Below the pieces are notes generated by a model that did not search any database, had not been told where the DNA came from, and was given only the letters and a program-made list of their open reading frames with translations. Shown piece by piece: positions 25,465-35,047 of a stretch of DNA of 53,504 bases. This DNA is from Flavobacteriaceae bacterium (GTDB lineage: Bacteria; Bacteroidota; Bacteroidia; Flavobacteriales; Flavobacteriaceae). The translations under genes and the position numbers were made by a program. How positions within the stretch are numbered: the first letter of the stretch is position 1; the number at the start of each line of letters is the position of its first letter. The DNA lies in the NCBI GenBank assembly GCA_026988395.1, contig JALSLI010000091.1:1-53504 (forward strand), in the 5' to 3' direction.

Positions 25465-26169
25465 TTATTTATTTTTTAATATTTTTCGTACTGTAGGTGA
25501 AGTTACAAACCAAAGCAAAAATCCGCTCATTACAGTTATTAAACCTAATAATGAAAAAATGCGTAAGGTTGTTGTATTGATATTATCTCTATTTTGGTAA
25601 TCCATTGTATGTGTCATCCACAAAAAATCAAACCATCGCCACTGTTGGTGTCTTACAGTTTGAAACTGTCCATCTTTTTGTGAAATATAGGCTTTTAAAT
25701 TATCCTTTCCCTTATAAGAAATAACGTATGCAGGCAATAACCGCTCACGATATTCATGTTTAGGAGGCACTTTGTTTATCAAAGATACAGTTGCAACTTT
25801 CATCGAATCTTTAATGTATTTTTTTGCAACAAGAAGTGCTTCTTTTTTGGTAATTCCGGTTTTTAATATTCCGGTTTTAGCGTTGTATAAATTTTTATTA
25901 TTGATAAAATAATACGGTTTTCCGCCAATATCTTTTAAAGAAATTGTATAAATACCTTCTGTTAAATGTAATTTTGAAGGACTTATAAGCGAATCAAAAC
26001 GTACTTTAGTAACCGGTGTTTTTCTAAAATGGTCACCGTGAATTTTATCTATATTTGTCCAACTAAAATACAAACCGCTAACAATCCATAATAAAAATTG
26101 AATACCCAAAAACAGACCCAAATAACGGTGTGTTTTTCTTATTTTTAAAGATGTTTGTCTATTTACCAT
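25465..26169 (-). CDS. PepSY-domain inner-membrane protein
   Basis: A 234-residue protein with an N-terminal helix after a basic start (KIRKTHRYLGLFLGIQFLLWIVSGLYFSW) and a C-terminal helix (LRIFSLLGLITVMSGFLLWFV), with PepSY-like sequence between them (TKKEALLVAKKYI, VISYKGKDNLKAYISQKDGQ). The HRYLGLF and WLFDFLW-like pattern (RWFDFLWMTHTMDY) is typical of PepSY-TM proteins, some of which are reductases passing electrons across the inner membrane with haem. It lies nine bases after the haem-binding protein gene and 20 bases before cusB. A redox role in copper handling is inferred from position. Confidence 0.8.
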   Translation of the reverse strand: MVNRQTSLKIRKTHRYLGLFLGIQFLLWIVSGLYFSWTNIDKIHGDHFRKTPVTKVRFDSLISPSKLHLTEGIYTISLKDIGGKPYYFINNKNLYNAKTGILKTGITKKEALLVAKKYIKDSMKVATVSLINKVPPKHEYRERLLPAYVISYKGKDNLKAYISQKDGQFQTVRHQQWRWFDFLWMTHTMDYQNRDNINTTTLRIFSLLGLITVMSGFLLWFVTSPTVRKILKNK

Positions 26170-26178
26170 ATCTCTTTT

Positions 26179-26640
26179 TTATAAATCTTTTAAAATTCTA
26201 TCCATCCATTGTAAAATTTCGGTTTTATCATTTTTAGATAGAATAGCTTCTTTATGAATAAAAGTATACGTTTTAAGAGGCATTTCATTTTTTTCTATTT
26301 GACTACGAATAGATTTTAACTTACTCTTTTTCTTTCGTTTAGAATAATTCCCAAATTCCGAAAAATTTAATTCTTCTTTCCCTTCATTAATATGATTTTC
26401 TAAAAATAGTGCTATTGGTTGTATTTTATTATACCATGGATATTTTGTATGATTACTATGACAATCATAACAAGATGTTTTTATTTTATTCTGTACTGTT
26501 TGAGGAGCTTTATATATTTTAAAAATATCTGTTTTTTCTATTTGCCCACTTTCATTATATTTTTTTGGAATAAATTGCATCAACAGAAATGCTGCAAATA
26601 AGATAAGAACTCCTTTTTTAAGTTTGTTTTTTGTAATCAT
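26179..26640 (-). CDS. Haem-binding domain protein (single CxxCH)
   Basis: A 153-residue protein with one N-terminal hydrophobic anchor (GVLILFAAFLLMQFIP) and a c-type haem site CYDCH near residue 44, followed by SNHTKYPWYNKIQPI, the signature of the Haem_bd family. It should be a periplasmic membrane-tethered monohaem cytochrome. The frame extends to 26700, but the ATG at 26640 gives a normal anchor, and the longer form would run through a hairpin. It overlaps nothing and is followed nine bases later by the PepSY gene, so the two may form an electron-transfer pair. Confidence 0.85.
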   Translation of the reverse strand: MITKNKLKKGVLILFAAFLLMQFIPKKYNESGQIEKTDIFKIYKAPQTVQNKIKTSCYDCHSNHTKYPWYNKIQPIALFLENHINEGKEELNFSEFGNYSKRKKKSKLKSIRSQIEKNEMPLKTYTFIHKEAILSKNDKTEILQWMDRILKDL

Positions 26641-26658
26641 ATACTTTATTTTAATTAA

Positions 26659-26693
26659 GGTTGAGATGCAAAAAAGAACTTCACATCTCAACC
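26659..26693 (-). terminator. Intercistronic hairpin inside the copper operon
   Basis: Perfect 10-base arms (26659-26668 and 26684-26693, GGTTGAGATG) enclose a 15-base loop between the DUF3347 lipoprotein gene and the haem-protein gene. There is only a modest U-run after it, so it may be a partial terminator or an RNA-processing stem rather than a full stop. Confidence 0.4.
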
Positions 26694-26708
26694 AATGCAA
26701 CTAACTAA

Positions 26709-27323
26709 TTAATTTATTTGTTTTTTTATACTTCCACATGTAGGCATTTTTTCACCAAAATACGGATTTTTAATTTCTTTTATTTCACTAAGCCAATAAG
26801 CTCCTTTATTATTATTTGCCATCGGACAAAAATCAAGATATATTGTTTTTTCGGTTCCTAATAAAGTTATTAAATCCGTTATATCTTCACTTAAAACTTC
26901 AAAATGTTCCCTTTGGTGTTCTATGGGACTTTTAATGATATGCTCTGCTTGTTCCATTGCATTTTCAACAATTTCTTTATATTCTTTTCGCTTACTTTCA
27001 TTTAATTTTGCTGTATCTAATTTATTGAATGCTGTTAATAATAGCTTTGCTTCTTTTGCTGCTTCGGTTTTATTTGATTCTACTAATGCATTTTTTATTT
27101 GAAAATAGGTATTTAAAATAGGTGTAGTTGCTATATTTCTAGTTTTATTTTGCTTTATATCTGTCATTTTAACTTCGGATTTACTCCCATGTTCATGATC
27201 TCCATGATTATGTTCTTTGACTTCATTTTGAACTTGGTTTAATTTTTTATTAGTTGTTTTCTTTTCTTTACAAGAAGAAACAACTAATAAAACTACTGCT
27301 AATACATATATTATTTTTTTCAT
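26709..27323 (-). CDS. DUF3347 lipoprotein (putative periplasmic copper-binding protein)
   Basis: A 204-residue lipoprotein (IIYVLAVVLLVVSSCKEKK, lipobox Cys18). A His-rich linker (HNHGDHEHGSK) at about residues 39-49 is followed by a helical DUF3347 domain ending in DFCPMANNNKGAYWL, EIKNPYFGEKM and TCGS. This C-terminus is a close copy of the last part of the CusB-like protein in the same operon. Conserved Cys, Met and His residues suggest copper capture in the periplasm. It lies 30 bases after the copA-type ATPase gene and is probably a free partner of the tethered domain. No direct evidence of metal binding is available. Confidence 0.85.
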   Translation of the reverse strand: MKKIIYVLAVVLLVVSSCKEKKTTNKKLNQVQNEVKEHNHGDHEHGSKSEVKMTDIKQNKTRNIATTPILNTYFQIKNALVESNKTEAAKEAKLLLTAFNKLDTAKLNESKRKEYKEIVENAMEQAEHIIKSPIEHQREHFEVLSEDITDLITLLGTEKTIYLDFCPMANNNKGAYWLSEIKEIKNPYFGEKMPTCGSIKKQIN

Positions 27324-27353
27324 TTTTAAATTATTTAAAGGATTTATATTGTT

Positions 27354-29834
27354 TTATTTTAAATTAATATTTCGCAAACGCAAAGAATTAGCAATAACGG
27401 AAACCGAGCTAAAACTCATTGCTGCGGCTGCAATCATAGGTGATAAAAGTAATCCGAATACAGGATATAACACACCTGCCGCTATGGGAACACCCAAAAT
27501 ATTATACACAAAAGCAAAAAATAGGTTTTGCTTAATATTTTTCATAACGGCTTTACCAAGGTTTACTGCCTTTACAATACCCATTAAATCTCCTTTAACC
27601 AAGGTTACTTCACTACTTTCTATGGCAACATCGGTTCCGGTTCCCATAGCAATGCCAATATTAGCTTGTGCCAATGCCGGAGCATCATTTATACCATCAC
27701 CTGCCATAGCAACTATTTTTCCTTGAGCTTGCAAATCTTTAATTACTTTCAATTTATCTTGTGGCAAACACTCGGCTTTAAAATCGGTTAAGTGTAATTG
27801 ATCTGCTACAAATTTTGCGGTTAAATTATTATCACCAGTAAGCATGATCACATCGATACCTAAATCTTGTAAACGTTTTATCGCTTCAACACTTGTCTTT
27901 TTAATGGCATCGGTAATCGTTACATAACCACTTACCACGTTATTTACCGAAATGTAAGAAACGGTTTTACCTAAATTCTGTTCCTTTTCTATGATTTTTT
28001 CCAATTCATCAGAAATCTTGGCATCTAATTCCTCCATTAATTTTTTATTCCCAAGTGCTATTTGTTTTTCACTTATTTTTCCGGTAACACCTTTTCCGGA
28101 TATCGCTTTAAAGTCTATGGGTTTTTGCAATTTTACTTGTTTTTGCTTTGCATATTTTACAATAGCTTCTGCCAAAGGATGTTCACTAAATTGGTTTAAA
28201 GAAGCAATGAAAAAGAGTAAATCTTCACTTTCTTCGCCCAAACGATTTACAACTTTTTCGACTGAAGGCTTTCCCTCGGTAATTGTTCCTGTTTTATCTG
28301 TGATCAGTACATCTACTTTATTTAGATTTTCCAAGGCTTCTGCATTTTTAATTAATACACCGTTTTGAGCACCTTTACCAACTCCAACCATCACAGACAT
28401 TGGTGTTGCCAGACCGAGAGCACAAGGGCAAGCGATAATCAACACAGCAATTGCATTTACAAAAGCATATACTAGTGCAGGCTCTGGACCAAAAATTCGC
28501 CAAACTATAAACGTAATTATCGAAACTCCTACCACGATAGGTACAAAATATTTGGATATTTTATCTGCCAATTTTTGAATAGGTGCACGAGAACGACTCG
28601 CATTATTTACCATTTGGATAATTTGTGAAAGTAACGTTTCAGAACCTACTTTTTCGGCTTCCATCACAAAAGATTGATTGCCATTGATAGTACCGCTACT
28701 AACTTTATCTCCTATTTTTTTACTTACCGGAATTGGTTCTCCGGTTATCATACTTTCATCTACATTACTACTGCCTTCTACTATTTTTCCATCTACAGGA
28801 ATTTTATCTCCGGGTTTTACACGTAGTAAATCGCCTTTTTTTATGCTGTGAATAGAAACTACTTTATCGCCTTCCGGAGTTACTAATGTAGCCTCGCTTG
28901 GTGCTAATTTTAATAATTCTTTTATTGCTCCACTGGTTTGGCTATGTGCTTTGGCCTCTAGCAATTGTCCTAATAATACTAGTGTTAAAATTACGGTTAC
29001 CGCTTCAAAATAAACAAATACAGTTCCGCTTTCAGTTTTAAATTGATCCGGAAAAATACTAGGAAATAACAAAGCAAATACACTAAACAAAAAAGCTGCT
29101 CCTGCACCTAAACCAATTAATGTAAACATATTTAAGTTCCATGTTTTAACCGAGTTGTAAGCACGTTCAAAAAACATCCAAGTAGCATAAAAAACCACCG
29201 GTAAAGACAAGAAAAACTGAATCCAATTCCAGGTTATTTGAGGAAGTAATTTGGCTAATGGTTTTCCGGGAATTAATTCGCCCATAGCAATAACAAAAAT
29301 TGGAAGTGTAAAAGCAACTGCTATTTTAAATTTTTTTAACAATTCCTTATATGTTTTATCTTCTGCACTATCTGTGGGCTCCAACGGGACCAAATCCATT
29401 CCGCAAATAGGGCAATTTCCCGGTGCATCGCGTATAATTTCGGGATGCATCGGACAAGTATATTGTACCTCTACTTGTAATTTAGGCTGTTCAACCAAAG
29501 GCATTCCGCAAACCGGACAATCGCCTGCTTTATTGTACGTTTTCTCGCCTTCGCAGTGCATAGGACAATAAAAGACAACGTTTCCTTCTTCCTTCAATTT
29601 AGTTTCTTTATGTTTTTCATGTCCGGGCATTTCTATGGTATAATGCAATCCTGCTCTTAATAGAGTTTCTTGTAATTTCTCTAAGGGAACATGTTTGGTC
29701 ATTTCAAGTGTAACTTCTCCTTGTTTAAGGTTTGTATCTATCTTTGTAATTTCTTTTAAATTAGACAAAGCGGACTCCACACTAGTTTTGCAACCAATGC
29801 AAGTCATTCCGTTTATTTTATATGTGTGTTTCAT
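27354..29834 (-). CDS. copA: Copper-exporting P1B-type ATPase with HMA and two metal-binding zinc-ribbon-like domains
   Basis: An 826-residue inner-membrane pump that exports Cu(I) from the cytoplasm. The N-terminus has one HMA domain (GMTCIGC, Cys12/Cys15), then two heavy-metal-binding domains at about residues 87-115 ([13 protein letters not shown] ... CPVCGMP) and 124-152 ([20 protein letters not shown]). The ATPase core has [10 protein letters not shown], the CPC metal site in [13 protein letters not shown] near residue 471, the phosphorylation motif DKTGT near 511 and [10 protein letters not shown] near 712. All catalytic residues are present. The double C-P-M-H domain is common in Bacteroidota. 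It sits in the centre of the right block, 41 bases after the TMEM175 gene. Confidence 0.95.
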   Translation of the reverse strand: MKHTYKINGMTCIGCKTSVESALSNLKEITKIDTNLKQGEVTLEMTKHVPLEKLQETLLRAGLHYTIEMPGHEKHKETKLKEEGNVVFYCPMHCEGEKTYNKAGDCPVCGMPLVEQPKLQVEVQYTCPMHPEIIRDAPGNCPICGMDLVPLEPTDSAEDKTYKELLKKFKIAVAFTLPIFVIAMGELIPGKPLAKLLPQITWNWIQFFLSLPVVFYATWMFFERAYNSVKTWNLNMFTLIGLGAGAAFLFSVFALLFPSIFPDQFKTESGTVFVYFEAVTVILTLVLLGQLLEAKAHSQTSGAIKELLKLAPSEATLVTPEGDKVVSIHSIKKGDLLRVKPGDKIPVDGKIVEGSSNVDESMITGEPIPVSKKIGDKVSSGTINGNQSFVMEAEKVGSETLLSQIIQMVNNASRSRAPIQKLADKISKYFVPIVVGVSIITFIVWRIFGPEPALVYAFVNAIAVLIIACPCALGLATPMSVMVGVGKGAQNGVLIKNAEALENLNKVDVLITDKTGTITEGKPSVEKVVNRLGEESEDLLFFIASLNQFSEHPLAEAIVKYAKQKQVKLQKPIDFKAISGKGVTGKISEKQIALGNKKLMEELDAKISDELEKIIEKEQNLGKTVSYISVNNVVSGYVTITDAIKKTSVEAIKRLQDLGIDVIMLTGDNNLTAKFVADQLHLTDFKAECLPQDKLKVIKDLQAQGKIVAMAGDGINDAPALAQANIGIAMGTGTDVAIESSEVTLVKGDLMGIVKAVNLGKAVMKNIKQNLFFAFVYNILGVPIAAGVLYPVFGLLLSPMIAAAAMSFSSVSVIANSLRLRNINLK

Positions 29835-29875
29835 AATGTTTTTTTTTAAACTGTTTTTTTTCTAAATCTATATTT

Positions 29876-30442
29876 TTAATTTCTTTTAATTTGTTTATCC
29901 GGAACAATCCACATCAATGCTACAGTTATATAACAAAGCATTGCTATAACATGATTATAAAATGATAATAAAATACCGATGATATATAATGTTATAGAAA
30001 TTATTTCTTTTAAAGTTGTTCCTTTTCTAAGTTTTAATTGACATTCCTTTTTATGTACTCTAACAATTACATTTTGCAAAAAGGCAAAGGAAAAGGCACT
30101 CATTAATAGTACAAAACCATAAACAGCCATTGGAGCAGCCCCAAAATGATACTCACCCATCCAAGAGGTTGCAAATGGTATTAAAGATAGCCAAAATAAC
30201 AAAATCAAATTTGCCCACAGAATACCACCGGTTACTCTTTCTGTCTGTCTAAATAAATGATGGTGATTACTCCAATATATACCTAAATACACAAAACTTA
30301 CAACATAACTTATTGCAACCGAAGCTAAGGGTCTTAATGCTTTAAAACTCGGATCATCAGGAGATTTAAGCTCTAAAACCATAATTGTTATAATAATTGC
30401 TAAAACAGCATCACTGAATGCCTCTAATCTTGTTGTCTCCAT
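29876..30442 (-). CDS. TMEM175-family (DUF1211) membrane channel
   Basis: A 188-residue protein with about six membrane helices and the family signature in the first helix (RLEAFSDAVLAIIITIMVLE, with the FSD motif). Bacterial members form tetrameric potassium-permeable channels. It lies two bases downstream of the CDF gene and directly before copA, so it is translated from the metal transcript. A role in keeping the membrane potential or ion balance during metal efflux is possible but unproven. Confidence 0.85.
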   Translation of the reverse strand: METTRLEAFSDAVLAIIITIMVLELKSPDDPSFKALRPLASVAISYVVSFVYLGIYWSNHHHLFRQTERVTGGILWANLILLFWLSLIPFATSWMGEYHFGAAPMAVYGFVLLMSAFSFAFLQNVIVRVHKKECQLKLRKGTTLKEIISITLYIIGILLSFYNHVIAMLCYITVALMWIVPDKQIKRN

Positions 30443-30444
30443 AG

Positions 30445-31356
30445 CTAATACATTTCATTATCTACTTTAGTTTTTTGATGTTTATTTTCTATTTGAATTG
30501 TTGAAAAATAAAATTTAAACTTATCTCTTAAAATTTTAGTCGCTTGTTTTAAAATCTTTTCCGATTTTAAAATATCACTTATTTGTAGGTGTACCGAGAA
30601 AATATTTTTACCGGAAGTTAATACCCAAGCATGAGGATGTTTTATCGATTTTACTCCTTCAATATTCAATAATGATGATGTAACCTCATCGAGATTTACT
30701 TCTTTTGGTACGGTTTGTAATAAAATATTTAAAACTTCTTTAATCATTTTGTAGGAAGCCCAAAGTAAAACTACACCAAATGCCATACCTAAAATTGGAT
30801 CAATATTAGTATAACCGGTAAGTTTAATAACTAAGGCTGCAATTATAATTAATATACTCCCAACAAAAGTTTGCATAATATGCCAAAAGGCACCTTGCAT
30901 ATTTAGGTTTCCTTTTTGTTTTTTATAAATCAATTTAAAAGAAATAACTTCTGTTATTAAACCTCCAAATGCTGCGATTAACATAATCCCAGTAGGTAAT
31001 TCAAAATCTTTCCCTAAACGATTATATCCCATATAAAGCACATAAAAAGCCATTAGCAATAAAAACACTCCATTTAATAAAGCTCCAATTATTTCTGCTC
31101 TTTTAAACCCAAAGGTTGCCTCTTTTGTAGCTTTTTTTTGAGATATTTTATTGGCAATAAAAGCAATCAATATTCCACCAACAGCTGAAAAAGTGTGAAA
31201 AGCATCTGATATTACTGCAACCGAGCCCGAATAGAAACCTAAATAAAGTTCAATCACAAAATATATACCAGTAAGCCAGCCGGTTATTTTGAGTATTTTT
31301 GCATCAGTTTCCATTCGATGGAAACTACTTTTGGTATGATTTTTATTTGCATCCAT
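30445..31356 (-). CDS. Cation diffusion facilitator (CzcD/ZitB-like)
   Basis: A 303-residue inner-membrane antiporter that exports Zn, Co or Fe ions against protons. It has six predicted helices with the metal-site pattern AVISDAFHTFSAV in helix two and a matching Asp in helix five, and a cytoplasmic C-terminal domain with IEGVKSIKHPHAWVLTSG. The N-terminal tail is His-poor. The gene lies 11 bases after the large oxidase-barrel gene and two bases before the TMEM175 gene. It widens the metal range of an otherwise copper-directed block; the ion cannot be told from sequence. Confidence 0.9.
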   Translation of the reverse strand: MDANKNHTKSSFHRMETDAKILKITGWLTGIYFVIELYLGFYSGSVAVISDAFHTFSAVGGILIAFIANKISQKKATKEATFGFKRAEIIGALLNGVFLLLMAFYVLYMGYNRLGKDFELPTGIMLIAAFGGLITEVISFKLIYKKQKGNLNMQGAFWHIMQTFVGSILIIIAALVIKLTGYTNIDPILGMAFGVVLLWASYKMIKEVLNILLQTVPKEVNLDEVTSSLLNIEGVKSIKHPHAWVLTSGKNIFSVHLQISDILKSEKILKQATKILRDKFKFYFSTIQIENKHQKTKVDNEMY

Positions 31357-31367
31357 ATTAATATTTT

Positions 31368-33671
31368 TTAAAATCGAAGAGATAAGCCTGCTCCTGCTCC
31401 AAAACGATTATCGTAACTTGCCATTAATGAAAAACTTCTTGATAACATATATTCAGCTCCGGCATTCCAAACTGTTTCGGATTGATAGTTAATATTATTA
31501 GGTAAATAATTTAGAATACCTAAATCTATTTGATATTCATAATATCCAAAAACAGAAAACTTTTTAAACAGTAAAATACTTCTTCCCAATGAAATTCTCG
31601 GTCTTAATTTACTATCTACACGCAAGTCTAAATTAAACATATAAGGTGTCAAATATTTTATACCCACAACTGCTGTTGTATTAAAATCATTTAAACTATC
31701 AGATATTTTATTTTCTATATTTACACCTCCAAATACACGTAAATAATCGTGTAAATAATAATCGTAAGTTGCTTCTGCTTCCATATTTTTATTATAGCCA
31801 TATTCCAAGGAAACATTAAATTGATTTCTAATATTTGAAGATGTTAAGTTTAATACAACCATACTTGAAGTGGCATCTAACATTCCCCAATTATAATATC
31901 TATCTGTTTCGGCAATTAATGTTTTTATGGGATATAATTTCATTCTAGGATCACGAGGCGTATCATAACTAATTACACGTGCCATTCCTCCCATCATATG
32001 ATATAAAATGTGGCAATGAAAAAACCAATCTCCGTACTCATTACCATAAAATTCAATGGTTACTGATTGCATCGGAGGAACATTAACGGTGTGTTTTAAA
32101 GGTGAATAATCGCCATTTTTATTAATCACTCTAAAAAAATGACCGTGTAAATGCATTGGATGATGCATCATTGTTAAGTTATTCAAAGTAATACGAGTTA
32201 CTTGATTTCCTTTAATTTTTATTTTATCGGCTTCTGACAAAGGCACTCCATTCATACTCCAAATATAGCGTTGCATATTTCCGGTTAAGTTTAATAATAT
32301 TTCTTTTACAGGAATTTTTTTATCAAAATTGGTCTTTTTAGGTGATTTTAAATAATCATAATTGTATTCCATTTCTTCTTTTTTCATTGTTGAACTCTTT
32401 GAGTTGTCTACTTTTTCCATTGTAATTTTTGATGATTTTTTCATTTCATTTTTAGTAATGTCTTTTGACATTTTCATTTTTGATGAAGTCTGCGTTTTAG
32501 AGCCTGCCATTTCTTTCATATCACCCTTCATTTGCATACCGTATTCTTTTTTCATTTTATAGCGTTCATCTTTTTTAGGACGAAATTTTAAAGCGTGTGC
32601 ACCCATTTTCATATCCATTTTAGCCATTTTTTTCATCATAGCGATTTTGTCCGGCTTTGGAATGCTCGGTGCTTTTAGTACTTTTCCGTTTCCTATAAAA
32701 GCTGATGCTGTTCCATAACCATCTTGTGCCGTTATTTTAAATTCTATTTTTCCATTTTCCGGAATGGTTACAATAAAATCGTATGCTTCAGCAATGGCAA
32801 TAAAAATTTTATCTTTTTTTACTGGTACAACATCTAAACCATCAGCAGATATTAAAACAGGATTTCCGCCTCCAAAAGTGATCCAAAATTGGGTAGATGC
32901 TCCACCATCAATAATACGTAAACGCACTTTTTCCCCAGGCTTAAAGTCTGGATAATCCACCGTTTGTTTGCCATTTATTAAAAATGCAGGATAATAAATA
33001 TCAGCAATATCGGCACCTTCCATTCTTTGTTTCCAAAAGTTAAGTTGTGCTTTAAATGCCTTTCTTTTTATAACTTGATATAAAGGAGTTGATGTTCCTT
33101 TACGATTACTGTACCACTCGTTTCCTCTTTTTAAATTTCTTAAAACGGACATTGGTTTTTCATTAGTCCAATCAGATAACATTAATACTAATTCTTTATC
33201 GTATTGTAAGGTTTCCTTTTTAGGATGAATGACAATCGCTCCAAAAACACCAACTTGCTCTTGTAACATTGTATGACCGTGATACCAATATGTTCCTGAT
33301 TGTTTGATAGGAAATTCATACTTAAGCATCTGACCAGGTTTAATTGGTGGTGTGGTTAAATATGGTACTCCATCGTAAAAATTAGGTACTAAAAGTCCGT
33401 GCCAATGGATAGAAGTTTCTACATTCATTTCATTTTTTACGTAAATAACAGCATATTCACCTTCGGTAAATTCTAATGTTGGTCCGGGAATTGTGCCATT
33501 TATGGTCATTCCCATAACTTCTTTACCTGCTTTATTTACTTTTTCTTGTCTTAACGTTAAAGTATATTCTTTAACTGGAAGCTTGTCTGTATTACCCTCA
33601 ATGCTTTTTTTAGTTTGAGCATATATATGAAAACTGACAACTACTAGTAGTATATTTATGATTTGTTTCAT
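31368..33671 (-). CDS. CopA/PcoA-like multicopper oxidase fused to a CopB-like outer-membrane domain
   Basis: A 767-residue fusion. After a signal peptide (MKQIINILLVVVSFHIYAQ) the cupredoxin part shows HWHGLLVPNFYDGVPYLT near residue 89, WYHGHTMLQ near 129, HHPMHLHGHFFRV near 505 and HCHILYHMMGGMA near 552. Between the second and third domains lies a Met- and Lys-rich insert, about residues 344-437 (MKKMAKMDMKMG, MQMKGDMKEMAG), expected to bind Cu(I). Residues about 585-767 resemble PcoB/CopB, an outer-membrane barrel, with a C-terminal Phe. Copper oxidation and outer-membrane anchoring are thus in one chain. It follows the NDH-2 gene by 19 bases. Confidence 0.88.
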   Translation of the reverse strand: MKQIINILLVVVSFHIYAQTKKSIEGNTDKLPVKEYTLTLRQEKVNKAGKEVMGMTINGTIPGPTLEFTEGEYAVIYVKNEMNVETSIHWHGLLVPNFYDGVPYLTTPPIKPGQMLKYEFPIKQSGTYWYHGHTMLQEQVGVFGAIVIHPKKETLQYDKELVLMLSDWTNEKPMSVLRNLKRGNEWYSNRKGTSTPLYQVIKRKAFKAQLNFWKQRMEGADIADIYYPAFLINGKQTVDYPDFKPGEKVRLRIIDGGASTQFWITFGGGNPVLISADGLDVVPVKKDKIFIAIAEAYDFIVTIPENGKIEFKITAQDGYGTASAFIGNGKVLKAPSIPKPDKIAMMKKMAKMDMKMGAHALKFRPKKDERYKMKKEYGMQMKGDMKEMAGSKTQTSSKMKMSKDITKNEMKKSSKITMEKVDNSKSSTMKKEEMEYNYDYLKSPKKTNFDKKIPVKEILLNLTGNMQRYIWSMNGVPLSEADKIKIKGNQVTRITLNNLTMMHHPMHLHGHFFRVINKNGDYSPLKHTVNVPPMQSVTIEFYGNEYGDWFFHCHILYHMMGGMARVISYDTPRDPRMKLYPIKTLIAETDRYYNWGMLDATSSMVVLNLTSSNIRNQFNVSLEYGYNKNMEAEATYDYYLHDYLRVFGGVNIENKISDSLNDFNTTAVVGIKYLTPYMFNLDLRVDSKLRPRISLGRSILLFKKFSVFGYYEYQIDLGILNYLPNNINYQSETVWNAGAEYMLSRSFSLMASYDNRFGAGAGLSLRF

Positions 33672-33690
33672 TTTTATTTTTTTTAAATTA

Positions 33691-35007
33691 TTATTCGTTT
33701 TTTATTATTAATCTGTTACTTTTTTCATAACTGAAATAACTTATCATCCAATTAATACCCACTAATAATTTATTTTTAAATCCACTTATGGACATTAAAT
33801 GCACAAATGACCAAAGTAACCAGGCGAAATAACCGGCAAATTTTAATTTTCCTAAATCTGCAACTGCTCTTCGTTTACCAACAGTTGCCAATGATCCTTT
33901 ATCTTTATAAACAAAAGGCAGGAGATCTTTTTTATTAATGATATTTAAAATATTTTTAGCCAAAATTTTTCCTTCCTGTATTGCTGCTTGAGCAACTTGC
34001 GGATGTCCATATGGTGTTTTATTTGTAATAACGGCAGCAAGATCTCCTAATGCAAAAACATTATTTAAGCCTTCTACTTGTAAAAATGGATTTGTTTTTA
34101 GTCTATTTCCTCTAATAAAATATTTTGAATCGATACCTTTTGGAGCCTGTCCTTTAACTCCTGCAGTCCAAATAAGATTTTTGGCTATTATTTGTTTTCC
34201 ATTATTTGTGCTGGCTATTTTACCATCATACTCTATTACAATTTCGTTTAGCAATACTTTTACTTCTAATTTTTTTAAATATTTTAATGTTTTATCGGAT
34301 GCGTTTTTAGACATCGAAGATATTAATCTACTAGAACCTTCAATCAAATAAATATTCATTATAGATGCTGGATATTCAGGATAATCTTTAGGTAAGATAT
34401 ATTTTTTAAATTCAGCTAAAGCTCCAGCCATTTCTACTCCTGCAGGACCACCACCAACAATAATAAAATTGGTTAATGCTTTACATTCTTCCTCATTACA
34501 AGTAATAGTTGCCTGTTCCAAATTTTGCAATATTTGATTCCGGATGTTTAGTGAGTCCCTAATATTTTTCATACCTAAACTATGTGCTGCAATTTTTTTA
34601 TTACCGAAAAAATTGGTTTTCGTTCCTGTTGCTAAAACCAGAAAATCATAATAAACAATCCCTTTATCAGTATGAATAATGTTTTTATTTATATATATTT
34701 CACTAACTGTTGCCAACCTAAAAAAAACATTTTTATAATTCGATATTTGCTTTCTAAAAGGAAAAGCAATACTATCAGGTTCTAAACCACTTGTAGCTAC
34801 TTGGTATAATAAAGGTTGAAATTGATGATAGTTATTTTTATCAATCAAAATTACTTGAACCGGTTTGTTTTTTAAACCATCAATTAAAGATAAACCTGCA
34901 AAACCACCACCAATAATCACAACTCTTGGAAATGCAGAATCAGGCAAACAAATAGTTTGTTTTTTATAATCAATGGTTGTTTTTGTTGATGTTGTAGTAT
35001 TTTCCAT
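33691..35007 (-). CDS. ndh: Type II NADH dehydrogenase (NDH-2)
   Basis: A 438-residue FAD enzyme at the inner-membrane face that passes electrons from NADH to quinone without pumping protons. It has the FAD-binding motif VVIIGGGFAGLSL near residue 29, NNYHQFQPLLYQVATSGLEP, the NADH-binding motif IIVGGGPAGVEMAGALAEF near residue 182, and a C-terminal amphipathic region (FAWLLWSFVHLMSISGFKN). Within a copper operon it is unexpected: E. coli NDH-2 is reported to reduce Cu(II), so this copy may serve copper redox balance. It lies 40 bases after the PII-like gene. Confidence 0.9.
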   Translation of the reverse strand: MENTTTSTKTTIDYKKQTICLPDSAFPRVVIIGGGFAGLSLIDGLKNKPVQVILIDKNNYHQFQPLLYQVATSGLEPDSIAFPFRKQISNYKNVFFRLATVSEIYINKNIIHTDKGIVYYDFLVLATGTKTNFFGNKKIAAHSLGMKNIRDSLNIRNQILQNLEQATITCNEEECKALTNFIIVGGGPAGVEMAGALAEFKKYILPKDYPEYPASIMNIYLIEGSSRLISSMSKNASDKTLKYLKKLEVKVLLNEIVIEYDGKIASTNNGKQIIAKNLIWTAGVKGQAPKGIDSKYFIRGNRLKTNPFLQVEGLNNVFALGDLAAVITNKTPYGHPQVAQAAIQEGKILAKNILNIINKKDLLPFVYKDKGSLATVGKRRAVADLGKLKFAGYFAWLLWSFVHLMSISGFKNKLLVGINWMISYFSYEKSNRLIIKNE

Positions 35008-35047
35008 TTTTTATTTATCTTTATTAATATCTGAAAGTAACTTTACT

